A DNA stretch of 64,000 nucleotides from Cyclobacteriaceae bacterium. Lineage in GTDB: Bacteria; Bacteroidota; Bacteroidia; Cytophagales; Cyclobacteriaceae. A program made the translations under genes and the position numbers. Under the pieces are notes generated by a model. The model searched no databases and was not told where the DNA came from. It worked only from the letters and a program-made list of their open reading frames with translations. Within the stretch, counting starts at the first letter, position 1. Every line of letters begins with the position of its first letter. Of the stretch, positions 45,057-52,570 are shown one piece after another. Where the stretch lies: the NCBI GenBank assembly GCA_019638255.1, contig JAHBUD010000004.1, positions 1 to 64,000 on the forward strand, read 5' to 3'.

Positions 45057-45932
45057 CTATTCGATGCTCGTAATTTTGTTTCGGATGGCACTTACTTTTT
45101 CACTCAACTCCAATGCCACCTCATCATTCATTAACTCAATGCCTTGGTTGTTGGCAATTTTCTCCTCGATATTGAGCTTCCGGTAAACGCCAATCAACTC
45201 CTGCAGTGCATTGGCATAATAGGGATAGTTTGGATTTTGATCAGGATTGGTTACATCACTAATCGACTCTACAAATTCATAAATAATTTCTATGTTGGTT
45301 CGTTGAGCCAGTACATGTTTGAATACAGGAATCAGGATTTGTGTTCTTACATCGTCCGGTAGCATGTCCTTCGGATAGGATTTTATTACACCTAAAGACA
45401 AGTACAGGTTTTCGATTTGGTATGCCGACATAGTAATTCCAATCAGCTTTTCGCGTTCAGAGTCTTTGAGTGTGCTGGTTGATCTTTCAAGTAAAGCATC
45501 GATAACTGCTTTAGCTGAATCATTAAGATGAAGATTTTCTTCATAGCGTTGGGAGAGGAAGTCCAAAATGCTTTCTTCAACACCAACTACTTTGCTAAGT
45601 TGATGTGCGGCCGCGAATAATTCTTTTGTTGTTGCGCTTTGGCCATACGCTACACAATAGCTTAAATCGGCCAGGTATATCCCTAAATTAGCAGCAGCCT
45701 TTTCTTCAGAGGTTGTATAACTGCCCGCGTTTTCAGGATTATGCAACAGATCGGCATTGAATTCAGCAGCGGTTGCCTGAAGCCTGGCTGCAACTTCCTG
45801 GGGTGCCCTAAGACTATTGAAAAAGGCACTGCGCTTGGCTTCAAAAGCCGGAGAAGTTGATGTAGAATCTTTCGATTTTTGACAGGAATACATTGTGCCT
45901 ATCAACAGAAGCAAGGGTAGAAGTTTTTTCAT
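45057..45932 (-). CDS. Hypothetical helical lipoprotein
   Basis: 291 residues with lipobox MYSC (Cys17). The rest is predicted all-alpha, with no Cys and repeated short helices (YTTSEEKAAANLGIYLADLSYCVAYGQSATTKELFAAAHQLSKVVG, then a long KDSEREKLIGITMSAYQIENLYLSLGVI). I know no family. The interest lies in its leader: a 120-base segment in front of its ATG, ending at the start codon, is repeated in front of the DUF5606 gene at 62329, and contains a small ORF. The gene is closed by a terminator. Confidence 0.75.
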   Translation of the reverse strand: MKKLLPLLLLIGTMYSCQKSKDSTSTSPAFEAKRSAFFNSLRAPQEVAARLQATAAEFNADLLHNPENAGSYTTSEEKAAANLGIYLADLSYCVAYGQSATTKELFAAAHQLSKVVGVEESILDFLSQRYEENLHLNDSAKAVIDALLERSTSTLKDSEREKLIGITMSAYQIENLYLSLGVIKSYPKDMLPDDVRTQILIPVFKHVLAQRTNIEIIYEFVESISDVTNPDQNPNYPYYANALQELIGVYRKLNIEEKIANNQGIELMNDEVALELSEKVSAIRNKITSIE

Positions 45933-46050
45933 GTGTTAATAATTTATTTTTTAAAGTCACATGGAATTCGCATATCACAACTTCCCCGCCCGAATGAGTA
46001 CATGTATTAACATGTTGTTGGGTATCGTTTGGGGTATGCTCATTTCATGA
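45930..46050 (-). repeat. Leader repeat, copy A (5' of the helical lipoprotein)
   Basis: On the minus strand this segment begins TCATGAAATGAGCATA and ends TATTAACACATG at the start codon. It matches copy B (62755-62896) along its length, roughly three positions in four, except for one 20-base insertion in copy B. Conserved blocks are the ends, CAACAACATGTTAA and GGGGAAG. A small ORF occupies most of it (separate entry). ACATGT-TAAT-ACATGT can form a small hairpin. Position in two 5' leaders suggests a regulatory RNA or a mobile intergenic element. Confidence 0.65.
45975..46043 (-). CDS. Small leader ORF in copy A (22 residues)
   Basis: ATG at 46043 to TGA at 45975 encodes 22 residues beginning MSIPQTIPNNML. 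Copy B has a related ORF starting MSINQTIPNNML. Only the first 12 residues are alike, so the conservation may come from DNA or RNA and not from the peptide. Too short to judge on its own. Confidence 0.25.
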   Translation of the reverse strand: MSIPQTIPNNMLIHVLIRAGKL

Positions 46051-46195
46051 GGCTTAGAAATTTACAAGCTGCTAAATTAACTATTCTTCCTGTTTGTCAA
46101 AAGTTAACGATCAAATAGCAACAATGGGTTTTTGTTGCTTTTGTGTTCCGCTTATTTTTACCTGAAACAAATTGTATACAATGACCTGTGTCATG

Positions 46196-46273
46196 ATGCG
46201 ATTTTCCTTAATTATCTTTGTTTTTATCAGTTTTTCAGCCAATTCTCAGGTTATTTGTCGCTTGTTTTGGTGA
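46196..46273 (+). pseudogene. Signal-peptide remnant of a rightward gene cut by a deletion
   Basis: From ATG 46196 (another ATG lies directly before it) the frame reads MRFSLIIFVFISFSANSQ, a convincing Bacteroidota signal peptide, and then loses sense and stops at TGA 46271 after 25 codons. The stop falls inside the 3' end of the leftward truncated gene. The simplest reading is that a deletion joined the fronts of two facing genes. A chance hydrophobic frame in T-rich DNA remains possible. Confidence 0.4.
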
Positions 46274-46573
46274 TAAGCGCACAATACCATCGAGGTTGTG
46301 CATGGGGCCGTTATTAAACCCCACATTCAAGTTGTCAATAATAAGAAGCGATTCCTGGGTAAAATATTGCGTACTCAGGCCTGCTGAGTAGGGGAGTTTA
46401 TAACCGGCTTTGGTGACTTTGTCTCCCCAGATCGGAAGCGAATACGGATAATCAGTACTCTTCAAACTGTCTTTCAATACTTCGTTTTTTTTGCCCACTA
46501 CTTTGTTGGTAAAAACCTGTGCAAATGTTGGTGCATATAAAAGAAGTACAATAATCAAATACAGCAGTTTCAT
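46235..46573 (-). pseudogene. Truncated barrel protein gene, only the N-terminal part left
   Basis: 112 codons with a signal peptide (APTFAQ), then DYPYSLPIWGDKVTKAGYKLPYSAGLSTQYFTQESLLIIDNLNVGFNNGPMHNLDGIVR, a beginning that in Bacteroidota belongs to a barrel protein of about 400 residues. After LDGIVR the sequence turns into LSPKQATNN and stops, so about three quarters of the gene are missing. It lies 73 bases behind the BamA-like gene and was probably in its operon. Family assignment rests on the sequence pattern from memory and should be read as inference. Confidence 0.6.
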
Positions 46574-46646
46574 ATCAATTGCATTTCCACTTTAAATGTA
46601 GAAGAACGCTCAATACAAAAAAATTACATTGATCATGCCGCGACAA

Positions 46647-47819
46647 TCAGAACATCTCCCCGATATTGAGCCAAACGCCCCAGAAGTCTTTACTGAATCC
46701 AAAATCGATTGACAGGTTTGTGTTGGAAAACTTATTCAACTTAGTACGGATACCGGCACCGGCACCTACCTGCCAGTACTTGAATTGTTGTGTTTGATAT
46801 TCTGATGCTGACGCGACATTTATAAATCCAACAACTCCAAAAAGTCCATTTTGCGATAGTTGTAAGCGTTGCTCAGCTTCTCCGTAAAGCATGGCATTCG
46901 AGCGGTAACGCCCCAATTCAAAACCACGGCTGGCAATGCCAAAGTTAGGAGCCCAGTTGGTAGCGGGCAAATGCAGGTAGGGAACATCTCCGTCAATGAT
47001 TGTCCAGTAGTATGACCGGAAGGCAAGAACATGATCACGAAAATTACTTAATAATAAGTATTTCCGGCCATCAATAAATAACGAATTGTTGGTGAAGGTG
47101 CTACCAAGTCCGGTGCTATTCCAGCGCCAGTTTATCAAAAGATAAGCGCCACCGATGGGGTTTATCGCATTTTTGCGGGAGTCAAATTGAAGGTTAGCGG
47201 CCAGGCCTGATGATGTTACAGTAGGCAGTGGTATTTCTTCATATCGATCAAGATGACCTTTACCAGTATAATCTGATTCACTGATGTTATAATGATAATC
47301 AAGCGCATAGCCTGGGCCAGCAAACCAGAAGCCGCTTAATCTGAATAGTGCATTCTGATAAACACGTATGTAGTCGGAATCAATTAGCGACTCATCCCCT
47401 TGCTGTGAATCACCACCAAGGCCCCAGGTGGATTGGGGAAAATGCGCGATACGATAATCACCGGTTAAGTCCAATATATTATCCGGAAGCCAAATGTTGG
47501 GACGAATGTACAATCCGTACCGGTCAGCGAAGTTGGTGTACGGAATCAGGTAAATGTTAGAGAGGTTGGTTGTTTGCGGATTGCCTATGAAGAATGCTGC
47601 GTTTACTGCGGTAATTACCGCGCGACCTCCACCGGGCACGTTCACTGCAGCAGGGAACAGGGAAAAATGTACATTCTTTTCTTTCCGGATTTTATTGGTT
47701 TGTTCCTTTTTTTTCTTTCCGATCAGGATATCAATTAAGTCAATACCGGCAGTGTCTCTTTCCTGTGCAAGCGAATTAAATGCAAACAGCAGTAGCAGAA
47801 GTTGGAAGAAAAGTCGCAT
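46647..47819 (-). CDS. BamA/TamA-family outer-membrane barrel without POTRA domains (second copy)
   Basis: 390 residues, signal peptide ending LAQ, then a short charged linker (GKKKKEQTNKIRKEKN) and a D15-type barrel with FSLFPAAVNVPGGGRAVITAVNAAFFIG, LAANLQFDSRKNAINPIGGAYL, the RGFELGRYRSNAMLYGEAEQRLQL stretch, and a terminal strand ending WLNIGEMF. It resembles the product of 15367-16662 in layout (both have F-D-S-R-K/D-N-x-I-N-x-x-G, then RG(Y/F)..GR(F/Y)R(G/S)N..LY.E.E.R). Its client is unknown. Next to it lies the truncated barrel gene at 46235. Confidence 0.8.
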   Translation of the reverse strand: MRLFFQLLLLLFAFNSLAQERDTAGIDLIDILIGKKKKEQTNKIRKEKNVHFSLFPAAVNVPGGGRAVITAVNAAFFIGNPQTTNLSNIYLIPYTNFADRYGLYIRPNIWLPDNILDLTGDYRIAHFPQSTWGLGGDSQQGDESLIDSDYIRVYQNALFRLSGFWFAGPGYALDYHYNISESDYTGKGHLDRYEEIPLPTVTSSGLAANLQFDSRKNAINPIGGAYLLINWRWNSTGLGSTFTNNSLFIDGRKYLLLSNFRDHVLAFRSYYWTIIDGDVPYLHLPATNWAPNFGIASRGFELGRYRSNAMLYGEAEQRLQLSQNGLFGVVGFINVASASEYQTQQFKYWQVGAGAGIRTKLNKFSNTNLSIDFGFSKDFWGVWLNIGEMF

Positions 47820-47864
47820 GGAACGCTGATGGAATTGAATGTAATGTTAAATCATAGCGGGTCA

Positions 47865-47894
47865 TAAAAAAAGCCATTGCGCTGGCAATGGCTT
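47865..47894 (-). terminator. Rho-independent terminator (minus strand)
   Basis: AAGCCATTGC (47871-47880) pairs with GCAATGGCTT (47885-47894) around GCTG; on the minus strand a U run follows. It ends the gene at 47917-48381. Confidence 0.87.
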
Positions 47895-47916
47895 TTAAGA
47901 TAAGTAGAATGATTTC

Positions 47917-48381
47917 TTACCGTAACTCTCCGATAAACGGAATGCTTTCAAAAATGGCAGTCCGAATAGCACTTAAGAAGTAGGCTTCCAATTGATAGAA
48001 TTGTGCAGCTGGTTTGGCACCGGCAGCTTTGGCCATTTTAGCATGGTATGTTGTGATCAGCTTGTCATTTTGTGTGCCAAGGGCTGCAATATCTTTAACC
48101 AGTTTCGTGGTTGTCGCATCGTCCAGGTTATTATACTCCTTAGCGTATCGCTCTAGCAGTGCAATGCGTCTTTGTCCCAACTCCTTGCGCTTGGTTTCAT
48201 ATTCATCATAAAGTTTCCAGAAAGCATCTCGCTTGCCATCTTCTAATTGAATAAAATCAGCAGCGATCATCTTTTTTTCCTTGCCAAAAATGGATTGGAT
48301 AAAATCAATGTCTTCTTTGTTTGATTGTCCGAATGCAGTTAGCGAAAAACATATCGCGGCAAATAAAATCAGCTTTTTCAT
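47917..48381 (-). CDS. Exported hypothetical helical protein
   Basis: 154 residues with a signal peptide ending TAFGQ. The mature part is almost all helix: SIFGKEKKMIAADFIQLEDGKRDAFWKLYDEYETKRKELGQRRIALLERYAKEYNNLDDATTTKLVKDIAAL, in the manner of periplasmic Spy/CpxP-like chaperones (LTxxF/YexY heptads), but no LTxxQ motif is visible, so I do not assign it. It is a single gene with its own terminator. A possible -7 box lies 38 bases upstream. Confidence 0.7.
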   Translation of the reverse strand: MKKLILFAAICFSLTAFGQSNKEDIDFIQSIFGKEKKMIAADFIQLEDGKRDAFWKLYDEYETKRKELGQRRIALLERYAKEYNNLDDATTTKLVKDIAALGTQNDKLITTYHAKMAKAAGAKPAAQFYQLEAYFLSAIRTAIFESIPFIGELR

Positions 48382-48418
48382 AAAGATTAAAATAGTTAAA
48401 GGGTTTTAAATAATGCGC

Positions 48419-48426
48419 CAAAGATA
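48419..48426 (-). promoter_or_regulatory. Possible -7 box of the helical exported protein gene
   Basis: TATCTTTG on the minus strand fits TAnnTTTG, 38 bases before the ATG at 48381. No clear -33 TTG. Confidence 0.4.
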
Positions 48427-48528
48427 GCAATCGTCTGTATACGAGATTCTAACTGAAATTTAAAATTATTCTCGTAATCGGTAGACGTATTAATAAAAGT
48501 GCTTCAGGGTTGTAATGGCACCATGTAT

Positions 48529-48612
48529 TTATGCCTTCTTCTGCCCCGGAGGTGTGTTCAGTGGCGGATGCTTAGAATTGGTAAAATCTGCAAAAGAATG
48601 CTTTTTTTGCAT
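48529..48612 (-). CDS. Small ORF, 27 residues, lysine- and proline-rich
   Basis: The frame from ATG 48612 to TAA 48529 encodes a short basic, Pro-rich peptide beginning MQKKHSFADFTNSKH and ending in PPGQKKA. An A/T-rich leader (TTTTAAATTAAATC) of the type used for translation starts in this phylum precedes it. It resembles short Bacteroidota leader-type peptides in general style only. No family is known to me, and such a frame can arise by chance. Confidence 0.25.
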   Translation of the reverse strand: MQKKHSFADFTNSKHPPLNTPPGQKKA

Positions 48613-48822
48613 GATTTAATTTAAAATGTGCAAACTTTGAAATGGAAGCAGTTCCTGCGCATGCGGAGTGCCAAAAACAGTCTGATCTTTTCCCTGGCTA
48701 GCGGAAAGGCCAAAAGGTCTAACTGTAAATATTATCTGATAAAAATCATTAGTCGTGAGGGTTAGGCCTGCTTTTCACTCAAAGATATTTAGCTAACTTT
48801 CTGCCTTAAAACTTAACGAAAC

Positions 48823-49446
48823 ATGAAAAGACTATCGCTTTTGGCTGTGGCTTTGTTTTCAGCTACTTTCCTGATCGCTCAACCTTCGGTTACGCTACTA
48901 ACGTTTGGAGGCTACACCTTTGACGATCGGTTCAATTTTAATCTCGACAATGGTTTTTATGGCAATGGTCGTATCGGGGGTGGTTTCCAGTGGGGTGTTG
49001 GGCTTGAGGTGGGTATGGCAGAAGAGTCAGCCATTGAATTGGTATATCAGAATATGCAGTCAAATGTTTTCCTGCAAGGACAGGTTCAGCGTCTTGATGG
49101 CACTTCGGGCATTAACTATATGATGATTGGAGGTACCCGCTATGCACTCTTCAGCGATAAGGTGGCTGGATTTGGGAGTCTTAACATTGGCGCAGCCTGG
49201 AACAACCCTGATGATGACCTGCAAACAGAAAGTGTTACAAAATTTGCCTGGGGCGGCCGCCTGGGAATTCGGGTTACAGCCAGCGAAAAAGTAAGCTTAC
49301 GTATACACGCTCAGTTGCTTTCACCGGTGCAATGGTCAGGGGCTGGTTTCTTTTTTGGAACCGGGGGAGCCAGTGCAGGGATTACAACCGGCTCAACCAT
49401 CTACCAGTTTAACCTGGGAGGAAGTTTGAATTATAAATTAAGATAA
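48823..49446 (+). CDS. Small outer-membrane beta-barrel protein
   Basis: 207 residues with signal peptide (FLIAQ) and about eight strands: VTLLTFGGYTFDDRFNFNLDNGFYGNGRIGGGFQWGVGLEVGMAEESAIELVYQNMQS and a terminal QFNLGGSLNYKLR. It has the look of OmpW or OprF-type small barrels. No binding residues can be named. It starts a rightward group with 49474 (27-base gap) and 50223, so the three may be co-transcribed. Confidence 0.72.
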   Translation: MKRLSLLAVALFSATFLIAQPSVTLLTFGGYTFDDRFNFNLDNGFYGNGRIGGGFQWGVGLEVGMAEESAIELVYQNMQSNVFLQGQVQRLDGTSGINYMMIGGTRYALFSDKVAGFGSLNIGAAWNNPDDDLQTESVTKFAWGGRLGIRVTASEKVSLRIHAQLLSPVQWSGAGFFFGTGGASAGITTGSTIYQFNLGGSLNYKLR

Positions 49447-49473
49447 TCTACGCGTTACAATTTTTCTTTTCCT

Positions 49474-50184
49474 ATGAAATTCTATAATCTAATTCTTGTA
49501 TCAGTTTCTTTTGCAATCTCTTCGGCTTATGCCCAGGATTCAAAGAAGGTGTACACAACCACCAGTGGAGAAATAATTTTTTCAATAGCCAACATCACAG
49601 ACAAAGGTAATGAACAGGGGAGCATCCTTCGGTTTTCACCGGTTTTCAATTTTCAAAATTGGGTGAACTTTGATAAAAGTGAACACTTTGGCTATTTCAC
49701 AGGGCTTTCCATTCGAAATGTTGGCTTTATTTATGATGTTCCGGCAAACTCGGATGTTAACTATAACTTTCCGAACGAAACTAATGTTCGCAAAAAGTTC
49801 CGGACGTACAGCCTTGGAATACCGGTGGGTGTTAAGCTGGGTAACCTGGATGATAAATTCCTGTTTGTGGGCTACGAACTTGAGATACCCTTAAATTACA
49901 AAGAGAAAACATTCGTTAACGGAGATCGAATCGACAGGTTCAACATATGGTTCAGCGATCGTACCAATACCTTTAACCACTCCCTGATGGCGGGAGTTCA
50001 ACTGCCCTTAGGCGCAACACTGAAATTCAAATATTACCTTAACAATTTTTTCAATAGAAATTTTCAAACAACAGATGAGCAAGGTATTACCATAAGGCCT
50101 TACCAGAATTTTGATGTTAATGTTTTTTACTTTTCACTGAACTTTGGTTTGCTCAAAAACAATCATTTCTATTATAACGAATAG
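49474..50184 (+). CDS. Outer-membrane beta-barrel protein
   Basis: 236 residues with a signal peptide ending SAYAQ. Strands such as ILRFSPVFNFQNWVNFDKSEHFGYFTGLSIRNVGFIY and KFRTYSLGIPVGVKLGNLDDKFLFVGYELEIPLNYKEK resemble the PorT-like barrel family. The end LKFKYYLNNFFN ... VNVFYFSLNFGLLKNNHFYYNE is unusual, since the last strand is followed by a short polar tail. Function unknown. It lies between another small barrel and an M48 peptidase. Confidence 0.7.
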   Translation: MKFYNLILVSVSFAISSAYAQDSKKVYTTTSGEIIFSIANITDKGNEQGSILRFSPVFNFQNWVNFDKSEHFGYFTGLSIRNVGFIYDVPANSDVNYNFPNETNVRKKFRTYSLGIPVGVKLGNLDDKFLFVGYELEIPLNYKEKTFVNGDRIDRFNIWFSDRTNTFNHSLMAGVQLPLGATLKFKYYLNNFFNRNFQTTDEQGITIRPYQNFDVNVFYFSLNFGLLKNNHFYYNE

Positions 50185-50222
50185 TAAGCAATTTTTGGTG
50201 TTACACTTTTGCCGGTAATGTT

Positions 50223-51650
50223 ATGAGGGTTTGGATTTGCTTTATAGCACTTTCGTACTGTACTCTTGTGCAGGCGCAAAATTATTCGCTAGACAAAAAA
50301 CTAGGAGAAGAAAATGCAAGACGAGTGGTTGAGGAAATGGGTTTGTACGAGCACGACTCCTTGCAATGGCTCGTCAATGCTGTTGGCCAGAAACTGGTTT
50401 CACGCTTAACTAACAAACCGTTTGATTTTCATTTTAACCTGGTTGATTCGCAAGAGCCTAATGCCTTTGCATTGCCTGGTGGTTATATCTATGTTACCCG
50501 TGGAATATTACCACTAATACAAACTGAAGATGAGTTAGCCGGTGTATTAGCGCACGAGATCATCCATGTAATGGAGCGCCATTCGGTTAAACAAATGAGA
50601 AAGGGAACGGTTACCGGTTTACTGAGAATACCCGGCAATATTATCAATTCGCTTACCGGCACAAAACTGGGCAATGTACTGAACGCACCAATCGCATTGG
50701 TTACCGGATCATACGTTGCCAGATACAGCCGGGGCCATGAGAGTGAAGCCGATAAGTTTGGTATACAACTGGCTGCAAGCGCAGGCTACAATGCCAATGC
50801 ACTGGCCGATGTGCTTGGCCGGATATCCAAGGCTGTGGAAGCCATTACCGGAGAAACTGAAAAGCGTGGTTACCTGAACGATCACCCTTTTACCCCTTCA
50901 AGGGTAACCGCCATCCGGAATTCAGCCGGGTTATTCAAGCCGGTAAACCCGTCACCCGTCACACGGTCGCAGCACCAGTTTTTCAGCGTTTTTGATGGCC
51001 TTGTGTATGGAACCAATCCGAAACAAGGTATTTTTATCGATAGCTTATTTGTTCATCCCGATCTTGATTTTTCGTTTATAGTACCTTCTAACTGGATTAC
51101 TGAAAACAAGCCCACGGGTGTTGCAGCCATTCAGGAGAAGGGTGAGGCAATTATTTCCCTGCAATTGGCAGATGGTTCGAAAACACCACGGCAGCTTGGC
51201 GAGGAAGTTGGGGAAAAGGCCGGTAAGCAAAAAGAAATTTCAGTACTGCAGGCTGCAGATACAGTTGTTAATTCAATACCTGGTTATGTGTTGCGAATAA
51301 AGACTGAAAGCTCAAAGGAAACATTGATCATGGAAATAATCTGGCTGGCTTATCATAAAAATGTCTATCAGCTTACCGGTCTATCGAAGACAAATTATTC
51401 TTCAAGCACTCATCAATCGCTTACCAGTTTTCGTCAAGCCACCAGTAGTGAACTGAATCGTGTTCAACTTTATCTGCTGCGTGTTGTTGCTGCCAGCAAA
51501 AATGAAACACTTCAATCAGTAGCCCAGCGAAATGACAATCGGCTTAACAAGCAATTCATTGAGTTGTTTAACAACATGGCCACTGACCAATCGTTGTCGG
51601 AGGGTGCCTTAGTAAGAATAATTACAGAACAGCAGTACAGGCTCCGGTAG
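50223..51650 (+). CDS. M48 family periplasmic metallopeptidase
   Basis: 475 residues with a signal peptide (VQAQ). The peptidase domain shows LAGVLAHEIIHVMERHSVKQM with zinc ligands His111 and His115 and catalytic Glu112, and RGHESEADKFGIQLAASAGYN with E173 as likely third ligand. This is the BepA/LoiP/YggG-like subfamily that cleans up outer-membrane assembly. The C-terminal ~200 residues (PSNWITENKPTGVAAIQEKGEAII...) form an extra domain with GYVLRIKTESSKETLIMEIIWLAYHKN, also found in Bacteroidota members. It lies downstream of two barrel genes, which fits outer-membrane quality control. Confidence 0.88.
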   Translation: MRVWICFIALSYCTLVQAQNYSLDKKLGEENARRVVEEMGLYEHDSLQWLVNAVGQKLVSRLTNKPFDFHFNLVDSQEPNAFALPGGYIYVTRGILPLIQTEDELAGVLAHEIIHVMERHSVKQMRKGTVTGLLRIPGNIINSLTGTKLGNVLNAPIALVTGSYVARYSRGHESEADKFGIQLAASAGYNANALADVLGRISKAVEAITGETEKRGYLNDHPFTPSRVTAIRNSAGLFKPVNPSPVTRSQHQFFSVFDGLVYGTNPKQGIFIDSLFVHPDLDFSFIVPSNWITENKPTGVAAIQEKGEAIISLQLADGSKTPRQLGEEVGEKAGKQKEISVLQAADTVVNSIPGYVLRIKTESSKETLIMEIIWLAYHKNVYQLTGLSKTNYSSSTHQSLTSFRQATSSELNRVQLYLLRVVAASKNETLQSVAQRNDNRLNKQFIELFNNMATDQSLSEGALVRIITEQQYRLR

Positions 51651-51651
51651 T

Positions 51652-52548
51652 CTATTTGCACCTTGAGTATTGCGCAACGAAATAGCGTTCATCGTTAGCA
51701 AACACCTGCTCATTCTCCATCGTCAATGCAATTTCAAGTGGTGGGAGTTTGCTTTTAGAAGAAAAGTTAAAGGTAATGTTGGTGGATTGTCCAATTCCTT
51801 TGGTGACCCATGTGCCCTGGAGTTTACCCTTGTACTGCGGATTCATATTTCTCATGAAGCCGGTTTTTTTGATGTTGGCCGTAAAAGTTCCGTTCCCGCA
51901 CAAATGAACTTCTGTTTCTTTCGAGCCCCCTTGGGCAAAGGCATACGTTACCAATGATTTGCCGGCTAGAAATTCACTCCAGTTTAGATTTGCATAAGGC
52001 GAAATATTGTTGGGAGGTTCAAAAGAAGCTTTCAACAGAAATTCCTCCATTGCATTTTTTATCGGTTCATAAAATTGTTTTGGCATTACTGCAAAGGTCA
52101 CAACACAAGGCCCATCGGGATTGCAGCGTGCCGCAACGTAACTCCTGTTGCCTTTGTTTATGGATTGACCTTCACCCACCACTTCCGAAGAAATCATATC
52201 GCCTTTAATAACCGGGTTTGTAGCTTTGATACGAATGGATTCACTCAACTTTGTGCCTTCCTGCCAGTTCTTTTTTAGATTCTCGAGGCTGCTAGACTCA
52301 TAGCCAAACACGTAGACTTCACCGAAAACATCGGGGGTTACCGTTTGCAATAAAAAGATTTCGCTCTCCCTTGGAAATGATCCCTGCCAACCGGCAGGTA
52401 CTGTGGCAGTAAAACCAAAACGTGGCGCAAACAGGGTTTCTCCGGCTTCGTAAAACTTGCCTGGCTGTAAGCGGGTCTTTTTTGACTGGGCATCTGACAG
52501 AAACGGGATTAACAATAGAACCAGTGGTAGAAGATTGATCTTATTCAT
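51652..52548 (-). CDS. Exported hypothetical protein
   Basis: 298 residues with signal peptide (SDAQ). It begins with GKFYEAGETLFAPRFGFTATVPAGWQGSFPRESEIFLLQ, similar in feel to PsbP-like or 'serine protease inhibitor-like' DUF domains, but I do not name one. A second part has FTANIKKTGFMRNMNPQYKGKLQGTW, and the end LPPLEIALTMENEQVFANDERYFVAQYS. The gene is convergent to the M48 peptidase gene, with two bases between stops. It lies just behind the POTRA barrel gene at 52571, with which it may be co-transcribed. Confidence 0.68.
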   Translation of the reverse strand: MNKINLLPLVLLLIPFLSDAQSKKTRLQPGKFYEAGETLFAPRFGFTATVPAGWQGSFPRESEIFLLQTVTPDVFGEVYVFGYESSSLENLKKNWQEGTKLSESIRIKATNPVIKGDMISSEVVGEGQSINKGNRSYVAARCNPDGPCVVTFAVMPKQFYEPIKNAMEEFLLKASFEPPNNISPYANLNWSEFLAGKSLVTYAFAQGGSKETEVHLCGNGTFTANIKKTGFMRNMNPQYKGKLQGTWVTKGIGQSTNITFNFSSKSKLPPLEIALTMENEQVFANDERYFVAQYSRCK

Positions 52549-52570
52549 GTTTTAAATATACATAGATAGG

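Larger units (their letters stand above)
48382..48822. other. 441-base intergenic region
   Basis: Contains the possible promoter of the leftward gene (48419-48426) and a 27-codon leftward ORF (48529-48612, separate entry). The right third (48620-48822) shows no hairpin, repeat or box that I could support. Confidence 0.6.

Noticed and set aside
48515..48619. 34-codon rightward frame with five cysteines
   Set aside because: It is the complement of the small leftward frame, lacks a leader and the Cys pattern follows no known family.
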